This document shows, piece by piece, positions 53,052 through 61,571 of a stretch of 64,000 bases of DNA (the first letter of the stretch is position 1; each line of letters begins with the position of its first letter). The position numbers and the translations under genes were made by a program. A model generated the notes under the pieces. That model did not search any database and was not told the DNA's origin. It saw only the letters and a list, made by a program, of their open reading frames with translations. Source of the DNA: E44-bin32 sp034430615 (lineage in GTDB: Bacteria > Chloroflexota > Anaerolineae > Anaerolineales > E44-bin32); contig DAOUEJ010000204.1 in the NCBI GenBank assembly GCA_034430615.1, forward strand, positions 1 to 64,000. The letters run 5' to 3'.

Positions 53052-53369
53052 ATGGGCAAGGGAATCGTTCTGCTGCTCGTGATTATGTTCGGCGCCATGT
53101 GGGTGATCTTGCGGCCAGGTATCCTCATCGTCGAACCCACTTCTAGCATACCCCAGGGAACTACCCTGATCTACCTCAATAAGCCGGCAAACGTTCCCGT
53201 GATCCGATCCACCGGATCGATGTGTATAGCTTCATTCGGCTCGGCGAGTGCCAGCTGCCGTGAACAGGTGCTGCAGGATCAAGCCGGGCTCTTCCAGCGT
53301 TCGCTGGTCGAGCTCCCTTACCTGGCCTGGTTGGAGGAACTGTTTACCAGTAAACCTCCCACACCCTAG
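53052..53369 (+). CDS. small membrane-anchored or secreted protein
   Basis: 105 residues. A hydrophobic N-terminal helix (IVLLLVIMFGAMWVILRPG) is followed by a soluble region with two cysteines (SMCIASF, ASCREQ), probably a disulfide outside the cell. GAAGGAGGGG upstream marks the start. No family recognised. Confidence 0.65.
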   Translation: MGKGIVLLLVIMFGAMWVILRPGILIVEPTSSIPQGTTLIYLNKPANVPVIRSTGSMCIASFGSASASCREQVLQDQAGLFQRSLVELPYLAWLEELFTSKPPTP

Positions 53370-53586
53370 CGGATCCCGCCCCAGAGTTAGTCTACGCTCA
53401 AGCATCTCCTCACGGGCAGTGCACGCTATCCAGGGTTGGGCGGCATTATGAAACCAAGAGCATCGCAGACCATCCACCCAATCGACCAATACCCGTCACG
53501 ATGCCGAGGACGGGTGTCTAACGTGCAATCGAGCGGATTGCCGCCAGCGATCGAATGCAAGGATGCACTTCGTTTCAGCGGAAACC

Positions 53587-54717
53587 ATGGGGGCTGAAGT
53601 CCCTCTAAAAGCAGTTGCGAGGGCAAGGGCCGTCGATGCGCTGCGCGGTTTGATCATCGTCTTCATGGCGCTTGATCACGCCAATTATTTCATCGCCCAT
53701 CAGCACAGCAGCGGAGAGTACTGGGGGGGCCCATTCCCAGTCTACAAAGACCCGCTCACCTTCCTGACACGCTTCGTGACCCACTTCAGCGCACCCGGGT
53801 TCTTCCTCTTGATGGGCATAGGTATGGCGCTGTTCAACTATAAACGCCGTACTCAAGGTTGGTCGCCATGGGCTATCTGGGGCCATTTCCTGATCCGCGG
53901 GCTCATCCTTGCCGGTCTCCAGTTGTTGATCGTGAACCGGGCCTGGGAATGGGGACCTGTGCCCTTTCCGAGCGTGTATATCGGCGTGCTCATCGCGCTT
54001 GGTGGGACGATGATCCTAGGTGGATTGCTGGTGGATCTACCAAATCTAGCGTTGGCGTTGATCAGCTTGACTCTGTTCGTCGGGAGTGAGGTTTTCCAAC
54101 CGGCGCCGGAGATGTGGGGGTTGATAACCAACGATCTCCCGAACCTGCTCCTGGCCCGGCCGGGTGGGACCGGGGAACTCTGGTCGAATTACCCCATCCT
54201 ACCCTGGCTCGAGCTGGTCGTTTTTGGTCTCCTGCTGGGTTCCTGGCTGTGGAAGGATTCAAAGCAGGCTTTCCACCGCATCAGGATCCTGGGCGGGATC
54301 TTCTTGGTGGCATTCCTGATCCTGCGTCTGCTGGATGGGTTTGGCAATATCCGCCCGCGGGCGGGCAACACATGGATCGACTTCTTCAACCTGGTGAAAT
54401 ACCCACCCAGCATGACTTTCACGCTCCTGACAACGGGTGTCAACCTGTTCCTGCTCTCTGGGCTGGATTGGCTCGAGCAACGCAAGGCGAGCTGGCTGGG
54501 GGTGTTGGAGGTCTTCGGCCGGGCGCCGCTCTTCGTATATGTCCTGCATCTATTCCTATATATGCTCCTGGGACGCATCTTCACGCCCAGCGGCTCGTCG
54601 CTGCTGGTTATGTATGCATTATGGCTCATTGGGCTGGTGATTCTGTATCCCCTCGCAGCCTGGTATGGTCAATGGAAGGTGCGCCAACCTGCCTCCTCGC
54701 CGGCACACTACTTCTAG
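53587..54717 (+). CDS. DUF1624/heparan-glucosaminide acetyltransferase-like membrane protein
   Basis: 376 residues with about ten helices. The N-terminal ARAVDALRGLIIVFMALDHA is the hallmark of DUF1624/HGSNAT-type acyltransferases, with FVTHFSAPGFFLLMGIGMAL as the second helix pair. Family members transfer acyl groups to sugars across membranes. Start uncertain: the ATG at 53563 abuts AAGG, while the ATG at 53587 has GCGGAA four bases upstream. Confidence 0.82.
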   Translation: MGAEVPLKAVARARAVDALRGLIIVFMALDHANYFIAHQHSSGEYWGGPFPVYKDPLTFLTRFVTHFSAPGFFLLMGIGMALFNYKRRTQGWSPWAIWGHFLIRGLILAGLQLLIVNRAWEWGPVPFPSVYIGVLIALGGTMILGGLLVDLPNLALALISLTLFVGSEVFQPAPEMWGLITNDLPNLLLARPGGTGELWSNYPILPWLELVVFGLLLGSWLWKDSKQAFHRIRILGGIFLVAFLILRLLDGFGNIRPRAGNTWIDFFNLVKYPPSMTFTLLTTGVNLFLLSGLDWLEQRKASWLGVLEVFGRAPLFVYVLHLFLYMLLGRIFTPSGSSLLVMYALWLIGLVILYPLAAWYGQWKVRQPASSPAHYF

Positions 54718-54742
54718 CAACTGGCTCCACCACCCACTCGTC

Positions 54743-54880
54743 AATGTCATTCCGAGCCCGTCAGGGCGAAAAATACCCATGATGCTGCACCAGGATAGAT
54801 TAGCCGAACCCCTCCACTCCACCCTATATGTGTGTCGTTGCGGCTATCCCTCGTCGCACGGTTCCTAGAGATGTCATTAA
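54743..54880. repeat. 138-bp inverted-repeat element, tandem copy 1
   Basis: Begins AATGTCATTCCGAGC and contains the inner motif AATACCCATGATGC. The second half has TATCCCTCGTCGCAC, the mirror of the inner left motif, and ends ATGTCATTAA with a substitution in the terminal repeat. Same length as the next two copies. Confidence 0.8.
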
Positions 54881-54916
54881 AGGGGGCGATCCTCCACCCG
54901 AGTTCTGACACCCACC

Positions 54917-55054
54917 TTAATGTCATTCCCAGGCCGTCAAGCCGAGGAATACCCATGATATTGGCCGGATGGGCTCTAAAACCCTCCTACACTTTGCCTC
55001 TTTTTGTAATGTCGTGGGTATCCATCGTCGCACAGCTCCTCGGGATGACATTAA
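54917..55054. repeat. 138-bp inverted-repeat element, tandem copy 2
   Basis: The best-preserved copy. Left end TTAATGTCATTCCCAGG and right end CCTCGGGATGACATTAA are inverted repeats with few mismatches. Inner GAGGAATACCCATGAT and GTGGGTATCCATCGTCGC also mirror. It lies 36 bases from copy 1. Confidence 0.85.
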
Positions 55055-55094
55055 AAGGTAAGGGCAATTCTACGAGAGGTTTTATGCCCATCTG

Positions 55095-55232
55095 TTAATG
55101 TCATTCCGAAGCCGCAAGGGCGAGGAATACCCATGATGCTTCGCCGGAGCAGACCAGCCGTGTCCCTCTACTTCGTCTCTACTTATGTCGTTTCGTGTTT
55201 CCCTCGTCGCAGGGCTCCCCCAGGATGACTAT
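55095..55232. repeat. 138-bp inverted-repeat element, tandem copy 3
   Basis: Left end TTAATGTCATTCCGAAG, inner GAGGAATACCCATGATGC, then TTTCCCTCGTCGCAG and CAGGATGACTAT at the right. It lies 40 bases from copy 2. The region 54718-55284 holds only these three copies and no gene. Confidence 0.8.
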
Positions 55233-55284
55233 AGAAACGGGGCTGCGTAGAATGCAGCCCCGCATGACGTACCCGCTTCTTGCT

Positions 55285-56382
55285 TCAACGATCCATCTGC
55301 CGTATGCGCCAGATGCTCAACCCGAGAAAAACGACTGCCGGGACAAGCATGCGCAGCAGATCGATGACCAGCCGTCCCCAGTCGATGCTGGCGGTCATGC
55401 TCATGCGGACCATCTCGGAAAGTGAAACGGTGGGTAGCAAACCAAAAACCGTAGCCAACCACGCCGGAAGGTTGCTTGCGAACTGCCCGACAAAAACTGG
55501 CAGCAGCAGAACCACCAGCAGGATTCCAAGCCACAAGTTCATCGACGCCGGCTCATCCGAGAACGTCCCGATCACTAACCCCAGCACAACCGCAAAAGCT
55601 GATCCAGCCAGGACTGCGATCACGATCACAGACCAGTGCACGATCAACGCGGCAGCCATCAAGGAGAAGACAGCTGCCGCTGCCAGGCAATAGGTCAGGC
55701 CGGCCAGCGACTTGCCGACCGCGATGTGCGTCATTCTGGCCGGTGAGACCAGCAGTGTTGAAAACGTCCCGGTTTGTTTCTCCTCCTGGATCAAGCCCGG
55801 GGTCATGACGATGCCGATGATGAAGAGCGCGTTCACCAAGCCTGTTGCGACCATCACCATCTGTCCCGTCGACTCGAGGGTTGGGTAGACAGCGTTTCCA
55901 GCATAGCTGATGATTACGGTCACACCCCACGACTTGCTCAGCTGACGCTCCACGGATTCAAACGTATCACGGACGACTTCCGCATCGATCCAGTAGGGAT
56001 AGTAGCCCGGGAGCTCAAGAGTTCCATCCACGTCACCGGACGAAGGCAGTTCATCTGGCAGCAGCACGCCCAGGGCTGGAGAGAAGGATTGGCCGAGCTC
56101 GATTTCCAACGCGGTCTTGTTCTCAAGCGCGAAGGTTGGGAGCTCCGATGCCCGGCGCAGCTCACGAACGAGTTCGCGCCCGGACGACCCGGCGAAAGCA
56201 ATGCGTGGCTGGTCGGCCTGTCCGACCAGCATGCGCATTGCGAAGGCTCCCACCATCAGGGTTGCTACACCGATCATGATTCCGATCATCACCCGGTTCT
56301 TGAGCGAGTCGAGGATGTCCTTCCAGGCAATCGCCAGGATGATGCGCAGCCCGCTGCCGGAAGTCCTTTGTGTTTCTGCCAT
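55285..56382 (-). CDS. ABC-2 type transporter permease, second subunit
   Basis: 365 residues. An N-terminal helix (MIGIMIGVATLMVGAFAMRM) is followed by an extracytoplasmic domain to about residue 165, and then about five helices. The ABC-2 motif is LIQEEKQTGTFSTLLVSPAR. GGGAGGT lies upstream of its ATG, 12 bases after the preceding permease. It forms an exporter with the two upstream genes. Confidence 0.88.
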   Translation of the reverse strand: MAETQRTSGSGLRIILAIAWKDILDSLKNRVMIGIMIGVATLMVGAFAMRMLVGQADQPRIAFAGSSGRELVRELRRASELPTFALENKTALEIELGQSFSPALGVLLPDELPSSGDVDGTLELPGYYPYWIDAEVVRDTFESVERQLSKSWGVTVIISYAGNAVYPTLESTGQMVMVATGLVNALFIIGIVMTPGLIQEEKQTGTFSTLLVSPARMTHIAVGKSLAGLTYCLAAAAVFSLMAAALIVHWSVIVIAVLAGSAFAVVLGLVIGTFSDEPASMNLWLGILLVVLLLPVFVGQFASNLPAWLATVFGLLPTVSLSEMVRMSMTASIDWGRLVIDLLRMLVPAVVFLGLSIWRIRQMDR

Positions 56383-56394
56383 GATCGACCTCCC

Positions 56395-57504
56395 TCAGCG
56401 ATCCCGGCGCCGGATCAGACTGGCCGTAAAGCCCAGCACCAACGCCGTGCCGACAAGGATGATGGCCAGGTTGCCCAGGATAACGGCGGCCGGGATCTGG
56501 GCTGCGGCGCTGGCCCGGATGAGCATGCTCATGGCGACCGTCGGAACCCATGTCATCAGGCCGACCAGCCACCCTGGAAGCAGATCGTCGAGCACAACCA
56601 GAAACGGCGGCAGCATCAGCGGCAGGACAGCAGCCCAGGCCCAGCCCATGAGCTGCTGACGGGTGTGGAACACAGTGCCAAGGAGCAGGCCTACGCTGAT
56701 CGTAAAGATGCATCCAGCAAGGATTGCCAGCCCGGCTACTCCCCAGTGCTGAATCACGGGTCCGTAAATCAACAGCGAGGGGATGCCGATAAGCAGGCTA
56801 TAGAACAGCCCGGTCAGCGCCTTAGCAACGACGACCATCCAGCTCGAGGCAGGAGAGACCATCAGCGCGTCGAGCGTGCGGGCGGATTTTTCCTCCATCA
56901 TCAGGTTCGGAATGAAGGAAATGCCCAGCATGCACAGCGCAAAGATCGTCCCCAGCGAGGCTGTAAAGGCCGTACCATCGTTGTCCACCGCCGGGGAGAT
57001 GCGGTTATCGCCAACTTCGATACGAACCGCCAAACCGGTTTCATTATAGATTGCAGTCTCTGCCTGCTGGACCAGTTCCTGTGCCTCGTCCCGCGAGACC
57101 CACCGCACGATATATCCCTGCAGTTCAGGTGTCTCTCCGGCTGCAACCCGGGCGTCGAAATCAGCCGGAATCACCAGGCCGAGTTCGGGCTCGCTCCCGT
57201 CGCCAATCCGACGCTGAAGCGCCGGTAGGGATAAACTGCTCCGTACTTCGATCTCGCTGCTGTACTGCAGGTCAGCCAGTGATTCAGCCGGACCGGCCTC
57301 ATACAGAAAAACACGCGCCGGATCGGTGCCGCTGATCAGCGGCATGAAACGGTACAGGGCGATCATCATGACCACCGTCACGATAGCAGTCAATGTGTTC
57401 TTGTTGCGGATGCCCTCAAGAAGGTCCTTGGCGGTAATCGCCATGATAACCCGGAGCTTGTCCCGCAACGGCATACCTCGGTGTGCGTTCATCGTTGTTT
57501 CCAT
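56395..57504 (-). CDS. ABC-2 type transporter permease, first subunit
   Basis: 369 residues with the same layout: an N-terminal helix near residues 32-50, an outer domain to about 200, then five or so helices. The conserved segment is MMEEKSARTLDALMVSPASS. GGAGGT nine bases upstream selects the ATG at 57504; the frame extends further without a site. Substrate unknown, lipid or peptide-like compounds being usual for the family. Confidence 0.88.
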   Translation of the reverse strand: METTMNAHRGMPLRDKLRVIMAITAKDLLEGIRNKNTLTAIVTVVMMIALYRFMPLISGTDPARVFLYEAGPAESLADLQYSSEIEVRSSLSLPALQRRIGDGSEPELGLVIPADFDARVAAGETPELQGYIVRWVSRDEAQELVQQAETAIYNETGLAVRIEVGDNRISPAVDNDGTAFTASLGTIFALCMLGISFIPNLMMEEKSARTLDALMVSPASSWMVVVAKALTGLFYSLLIGIPSLLIYGPVIQHWGVAGLAILAGCIFTISVGLLLGTVFHTRQQLMGWAWAAVLPLMLPPFLVVLDDLLPGWLVGLMTWVPTVAMSMLIRASAAAQIPAAVILGNLAIILVGTALVLGFTASLIRRRDR

Positions 57505-57535
57505 GGTACGTACCTCCATTCTATTGGTCAACCGG

Positions 57536-58288
57536 TCAGCCTTGTTCTTCGGTAACCGGTGTCGGCTGGTAAAGTTCGTATCCGGTCTTCTTGAGGAAGA
57601 CATCCTCCAGTGTCGCCTCGCCGCCCAGTTCAGCCTTCAACTCAGATGGCGATGCTAGGGCGACGATCACACCCTTGTTAATAATCACTACCCGGCTGCA
57701 CAGCCGATCGGCTTCTTCCATGTAGTGCGTGGTCAGGAAAATGGTGACATCCTCATCCGCAAGTTTGGCGACCAGCGAGCGGATATCGCGTGCCACACCT
57801 GGATCGAGACCACGTGTGGGTTCATCGAGGAAGAGCACACTCGGTTGGTGCAGCAGCGCTCGAGCGATCATCAAGCGCTGACGCATGCCGTTCGAATATT
57901 TGCTCGTTCGCTCGCGGGCGCGGTCGGTAAGGCCGACCCGCTCCAACACCTGGCCGACACGCTCCTGCGGTATGCCGTATAGGCGGGCGTAGAATTTCAA
58001 GTTGTCAAGCGCGCTGAAGCGCGTGTAAAGGTTCTGCTGCTCGAATACCACCCCGATCTGCGGCTTGAGCCGCTCTCGGTCCTCGACGATGTCACAGCCC
58101 ATCACCCGTGCAGTCCCCGAGGTTGGGCGGAGTTGGCCGGTAAGCATGCGCAGCGTCGTGGTCTTGCCGGCTCCGTTCGGCCCGAGAAAGCCGAAGATTT
58201 CACCCGCTTCCACATGGAATGAAATTTGATCGACGGCGGTCAGTCCGTTATAGGTGCGGGTCAGGTCGAAAGCTTCGATACTCTTCAT
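57536..58288 (-). CDS. ABC transporter ATP-binding protein
   Basis: 250 residues. Walker A GPNGAGKTT near 40-48, signature YSNGMRQRLMIARALLHQP near 134-152, Walker B LFLDEPTRGLDPG near 155-167, and H-loop TTHYMEEADRL. All ATPase residues are intact, in contrast to the upstream degenerate ATPase at 58476. AAGGAG precedes the ATG at 58288; a longer frame to 58366 has no site. It energises the two following permeases. Confidence 0.95.
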   Translation of the reverse strand: MKSIEAFDLTRTYNGLTAVDQISFHVEAGEIFGFLGPNGAGKTTTLRMLTGQLRPTSGTARVMGCDIVEDRERLKPQIGVVFEQQNLYTRFSALDNLKFYARLYGIPQERVGQVLERVGLTDRARERTSKYSNGMRQRLMIARALLHQPSVLFLDEPTRGLDPGVARDIRSLVAKLADEDVTIFLTTHYMEEADRLCSRVVIINKGVIVALASPSELKAELGGEATLEDVFLKKTGYELYQPTPVTEEQG

Positions 58289-58401
58289 CGCAAACTCCTT
58301 TATCAAGCGGCCAGGTCTCATCGATTGTGTTGCGTGTGCTCGGCCGACACTCGCTCCGAAAACCATCTACAGGCTACGTAATCAAGAAAGCGGCTGCAAC
58401 A

Positions 58402-58425
58402 AAAAACCGCCGAACGGCGGTTTTT
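58402..58425. terminator. bidirectional rho-independent terminator
   Basis: An 11-bp stem (AAAAACCGCCG / CGGCGGTTTTT) with a 2-base AA loop has A- and T-runs on both sides, so it works on either strand. It separates the LytTR-fusion gene from the ABC operon, both on the minus strand, so they are probably separate transcripts. Confidence 0.88.
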
Positions 58426-58475
58426 CGGGGTTGAATGGCGCAGAGAATGCCTATTTTCGAGAATTGATTTAAGGA

Positions 58476-59471
58476 TCAGTAATCGAGAAGCTCGCGCAGC
58501 TCGGCTGCCGCGGTCTTGCTGAGTGGGATTAACGTCCCTGCGTCATCGTCCAACCGCAGGCTGAAGCTATCGCGTGTGAAGGGGATCACTTCGGTCACGT
58601 GCTGCAGGTTGACCAGGTAGCTGCGATGGGCGCGAAAGAACCCCCGCCGCAACAACCTTCCTTCCAATTCGCTGAGTGTGTATTGCGTGTTGAGCAAATC
58701 GCCATCCGTGGTCTGCAACGCTGCCTTCCCATCTTCAGCCGTTGCGAAGAGCACCTCGGCCGGGTTCACCAAGGTGATGCTCCCCCCGCCTCGAACAGGT
58801 ATCTTGAACGGCATGTCATGCTCGTCGCCCGCAGCGGCCTGATCTACCTTGACCAGGTGGCCCTCGCTCATGCGGTATAGGGCATGGCATAGCTGTGGGA
58901 GGTGGGCATCGTCATCGGCCAGGATAAGTATCGCCTTCCTGGCCTCGGCCAGCTCCCGTATCAGATGCCCGATCAACGTAATAGAGGCCTGGTCACAACG
59001 TGCAAAGGGGTCCCTTAAGATCAGGATCGGGGGATCGTGCAGGATGGCTCGACCTAGGGCCAGGCGGCGGGCGAGTCCCGTCGGCAGGTCGCTTGCCCGG
59101 ACATCGCCCTGGTCGTCCAATCCAACTTCATGCAAGACCTGCCCCACCCGTTTACGGTCCAAGCCATATAAGCGAGCGTGGAAAGCCAGGTTGGAAGCTG
59201 CGGTCTTGGATTGATATAGGCCATCTTCGCTGAAGAGCACCCCGATCGTCCGGCTGATAGAGTCACGATCCCCGGCGGGATCCGAGGCGTGGAGACGGAT
59301 GCTTCCGGCTGTTGGTCTTGACTGCCCCAAAAGCAGGCGGAAAAGCTCATCCACGCCGCTCCCGCTAGGACCAAAAACGCCGGCGATCTCCCCGGACCTG
59401 ACTCTCAGGGATTCAAGTTCGAGTACTGTAATCCCCTGCACAACCTTGTGCAGCTGTTTGATCTCGATCAT
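58476..59471 (-). CDS. degenerate ABC ATPase fused to LytTR DNA-binding domain
   Basis: 331 residues. Residues 1-215 keep the ABC ATPase fold but have lost the catalytic residues: Walker A reads GPSGSGVDEL (no Lys), the signature is LPTGLARRLALGRA, Walker B reads LILRDPF (Arg and Asp for Asp and Glu), and the H-loop His is Asp (ILADDDAH). Residues about 230-331 form a LytTR domain, with FFRAHRSYLVNLQHVTEVIP as the typical recognition region. It is likely a transcription factor, not a transporter part. It lies directly upstream of the complete ABC exporter operon, its probable target. Confidence 0.88.
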   Translation of the reverse strand: MIEIKQLHKVVQGITVLELESLRVRSGEIAGVFGPSGSGVDELFRLLLGQSRPTAGSIRLHASDPAGDRDSISRTIGVLFSEDGLYQSKTAASNLAFHARLYGLDRKRVGQVLHEVGLDDQGDVRASDLPTGLARRLALGRAILHDPPILILRDPFARCDQASITLIGHLIRELAEARKAILILADDDAHLPQLCHALYRMSEGHLVKVDQAAAGDEHDMPFKIPVRGGGSITLVNPAEVLFATAEDGKAALQTTDGDLLNTQYTLSELEGRLLRRGFFRAHRSYLVNLQHVTEVIPFTRDSFSLRLDDDAGTLIPLSKTAAAELRELLDY

Positions 59472-59601
59472 GGATTCAAATACCCGTGATTGCCCATACC
59501 AGCCCATATTAGCATAATCCCGTCTGTCAGCGATTATGCAGCTTGCGGAAATGTAAAGGCTTGAAGATACTCGGTACAGTTCGCTGCTCAGGTGGCTCGA
59601 T

Positions 59602-60342
59602 ATGAAGAAACCGGCCGTCTACACACCAGAGCAACCCGGCCACACACTAACCCACCTCTGGGATACCCCGGTCGTCGTCGTTGGCCGTACGTGGCTTCCG
59701 CTGGTCGAGCTGGCTAGTTGGATGTTCTTCTCCTGGTGGTCCTCCAGACGTGATCCGGACCGCAAACCGGGCGTGAGCCTGGGTTTGGGGGCTGTTCACA
59801 CTCTGATGGTCCTGGGTTCGGAATGGTGCCACAACCTGGCCCACGTCGCCGCGGCGCGCATGGTCGCTCGACCGATGGATGCCCTGCGCATTACCTGGGG
59901 CATGCCGCTGTGCGTCTATTACGAGCTTGAAGATGAACGCGTCACACCCCGCCAGCACATTGCGCGGGCGTTGGGAGGTCCACTCTTTAACTTTGCCGCC
60001 TCGCTCACGCTTGGCCGAATACGCTCCAGAACAAAGAAGAATACTCCAGCCCGTGAAATCGTGGATACAGCACTCGGCGCGAATCTCATCATCCTCGGCG
60101 CGGGCCTGCTTCCCTACCCTGGCCTTGATGGTGGCGTGATATTGAAGTGGAGCCTGGTCGAAGGCGGCTCCAGTACACGGCAAGCCGACGCGATTACTCG
60201 TCAGATGGATGGCGCGGTCGCGGCTGGCTTGGCAGGTGCTGCACTCGGCTTGAGAAAGCGCCGGCCATGGTTGAGCGTGCTGCTTGCAATTCTCAGTGCG
60301 CTTGGCTTTAGCCTAGCACTGAGTCTTGTTCGGGAGTCGTAG
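59602..60342 (+). CDS. M50-like membrane protein with altered metal motif
   Basis: 246 residues with several hydrophobic segments. WCHNLAHVAAAR near residues 75-86 and LLPYPGLDGGVIL near 172-184 match the positions of the HExxH and NPxDG motifs of site-2 proteases (M50). In the first motif the catalytic Glu is Asn (HNLAH). The C-terminus is a helix next to basic residues. It may be an inactive M50 relative or use a different residue. Divergently arranged to the LytTR-fusion gene. Confidence 0.6.
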   Translation: MKKPAVYTPEQPGHTLTHLWDTPVVVVGRTWLPLVELASWMFFSWWSSRRDPDRKPGVSLGLGAVHTLMVLGSEWCHNLAHVAAARMVARPMDALRITWGMPLCVYYELEDERVTPRQHIARALGGPLFNFAASLTLGRIRSRTKKNTPAREIVDTALGANLIILGAGLLPYPGLDGGVILKWSLVEGGSSTRQADAITRQMDGAVAAGLAGAALGLRKRRPWLSVLLAILSALGFSLALSLVRES

Positions 60343-60636
60343 CCGCATAGCGAGGGTAGTCCCTGCTATTCGCAATCCACATCTACTATTATTCGAGGAT
60401 GCAAACTGATGGATCCCAGGGAAAATTACCCTGCCACTTTGACGAGAAATTTGCTATTGGCTCTGACCCACCGACACAAACCAGGCCATCCCCTTGAGCC
60501 TCGATCTATATTCTGATACCATGATCGAGTCTCGAGCTGGTGGTCGCGTCAAGGGAACCTGCGAGCGGCGTCGGATAGCCTCATCCGTCGAAAAGTGCCA
60601 GCGAGCTCCACCAATAAGTTCAACCGAGGGTGAAGC
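60343..60636. other. 294-bp intergenic region before the molybdenum hydroxylase genes
   Basis: No gene, repeat or clear promoter can be recognised by eye. A minus-strand frame covering this stretch overlaps the next gene and looks like chance. Confidence 0.4.
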
Positions 60637-61512
60637 ATGAGAATGTGGAACTCGTATGCCCAACCGGCCAACGTTGAGCAGGCCTTGCAGGCGCTCAATG
60701 ATGCGCAAGGCCATGCAGCGATCATCGCCGGCGGGACCGATCTCCTGCTCGATATCGACCAGGGCCGCCGACCCGCACCCGACCTGCTGATCGACGTCAC
60801 CTGCATCAATGAAATGGGCGAAGTACGGCTTGAAGAGGACCATATCTACCTGGGTGCGGCTGTCACCCACAAGGCGATCACAACCAACCCAATCCTCATG
60901 GAACACGCTGCCTGCCTGGTGGAAGGCTGTGCGCTGATCGGCGGCCCGCAAGTGCGCAATGTCGCCACGATCGGCGGTAACGTCGCACATGCACTGCCGG
61001 CCGGCGACGGGACGATTGGTCTCCTCGTGCTGGATGCACAGGCGCTTCTTGCCGGCGTGATGGGGCGAACCTGGAAGCCTCTGGCGAAGCTCTTCGCCGG
61101 ACCTGGCGAGACAACCTTTGATCGTTCACAGGAAATCCTGGTCGGGTTCAAACTCCCCTTGCGCGAACCGAACGAGTATTCTGCCTTTCAACGCATCATG
61201 CGACCACAAGGCGTTGCAATCGCCATCCTGAACATGGCGGTCTGGGTCAAGCTGGCGCCAGCCAGCACGCTCGAATCGGTACGGATCGCGGTAGGCCCCG
61301 GTGGGCCTGTTCCCTTCAGGGCACATGCCACCGAAGCAGCTCTTGCTGACCGCACACCCGACGCAGAGGCGCTGGCGCAAGCCACCAAAGCTTTACTGGG
61401 TGAGATCCAGCTGCGTACGAGCAAACACCGCGCCAGCCTGGCATACCGCCAGCACCTTGCCGGCATCCTGCTCGAGCGCACACTGGGTGCCGCGCTCAGC
61501 AAGCAGGCATAG
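60637..61512 (+). CDS. FAD-binding subunit (subunit M) of xanthine dehydrogenase/CODH-type hydroxylase
   Basis: 291 residues. The FAD-binding motifs are AIIAGGTDLLLDI near 28-40 and ATIGGNVAHALPAGD near 111-125, and LIDVTCINEM is the usual strand. It passes electrons from the 2Fe-2S clusters of its partner to NAD or another acceptor. The fused 2Fe-2S/molybdenum subunit starts 60 bases after it. Whether the substrate is a purine or another N-heterocycle or aldehyde cannot be told. Confidence 0.92.
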   Translation: MRMWNSYAQPANVEQALQALNDAQGHAAIIAGGTDLLLDIDQGRRPAPDLLIDVTCINEMGEVRLEEDHIYLGAAVTHKAITTNPILMEHAACLVEGCALIGGPQVRNVATIGGNVAHALPAGDGTIGLLVLDAQALLAGVMGRTWKPLAKLFAGPGETTFDRSQEILVGFKLPLREPNEYSAFQRIMRPQGVAIAILNMAVWVKLAPASTLESVRIAVGPGGPVPFRAHATEAALADRTPDAEALAQATKALLGEIQLRTSKHRASLAYRQHLAGILLERTLGAALSKQA

Positions 61513-61571
61513 GTGACGATCAACCCAGACCGTTCGATAGGTGCATTTGATGAAGTCAACAAGGCAGGATC

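Noticed and set aside
54743..55232. CRISPR array interpretation of the tandem repeats
   Set aside because: The repeat unit is ~138 bp with internal symmetry and only 36-40 bases between copies; no short identical repeats and no cas genes.
55774..57228. 484-residue plus-strand frame across both ABC permease genes
   Set aside because: Very rich in Asp, His, Gln and Arg with no motif; it is the antisense image of two convincing ABC-2 permeases.
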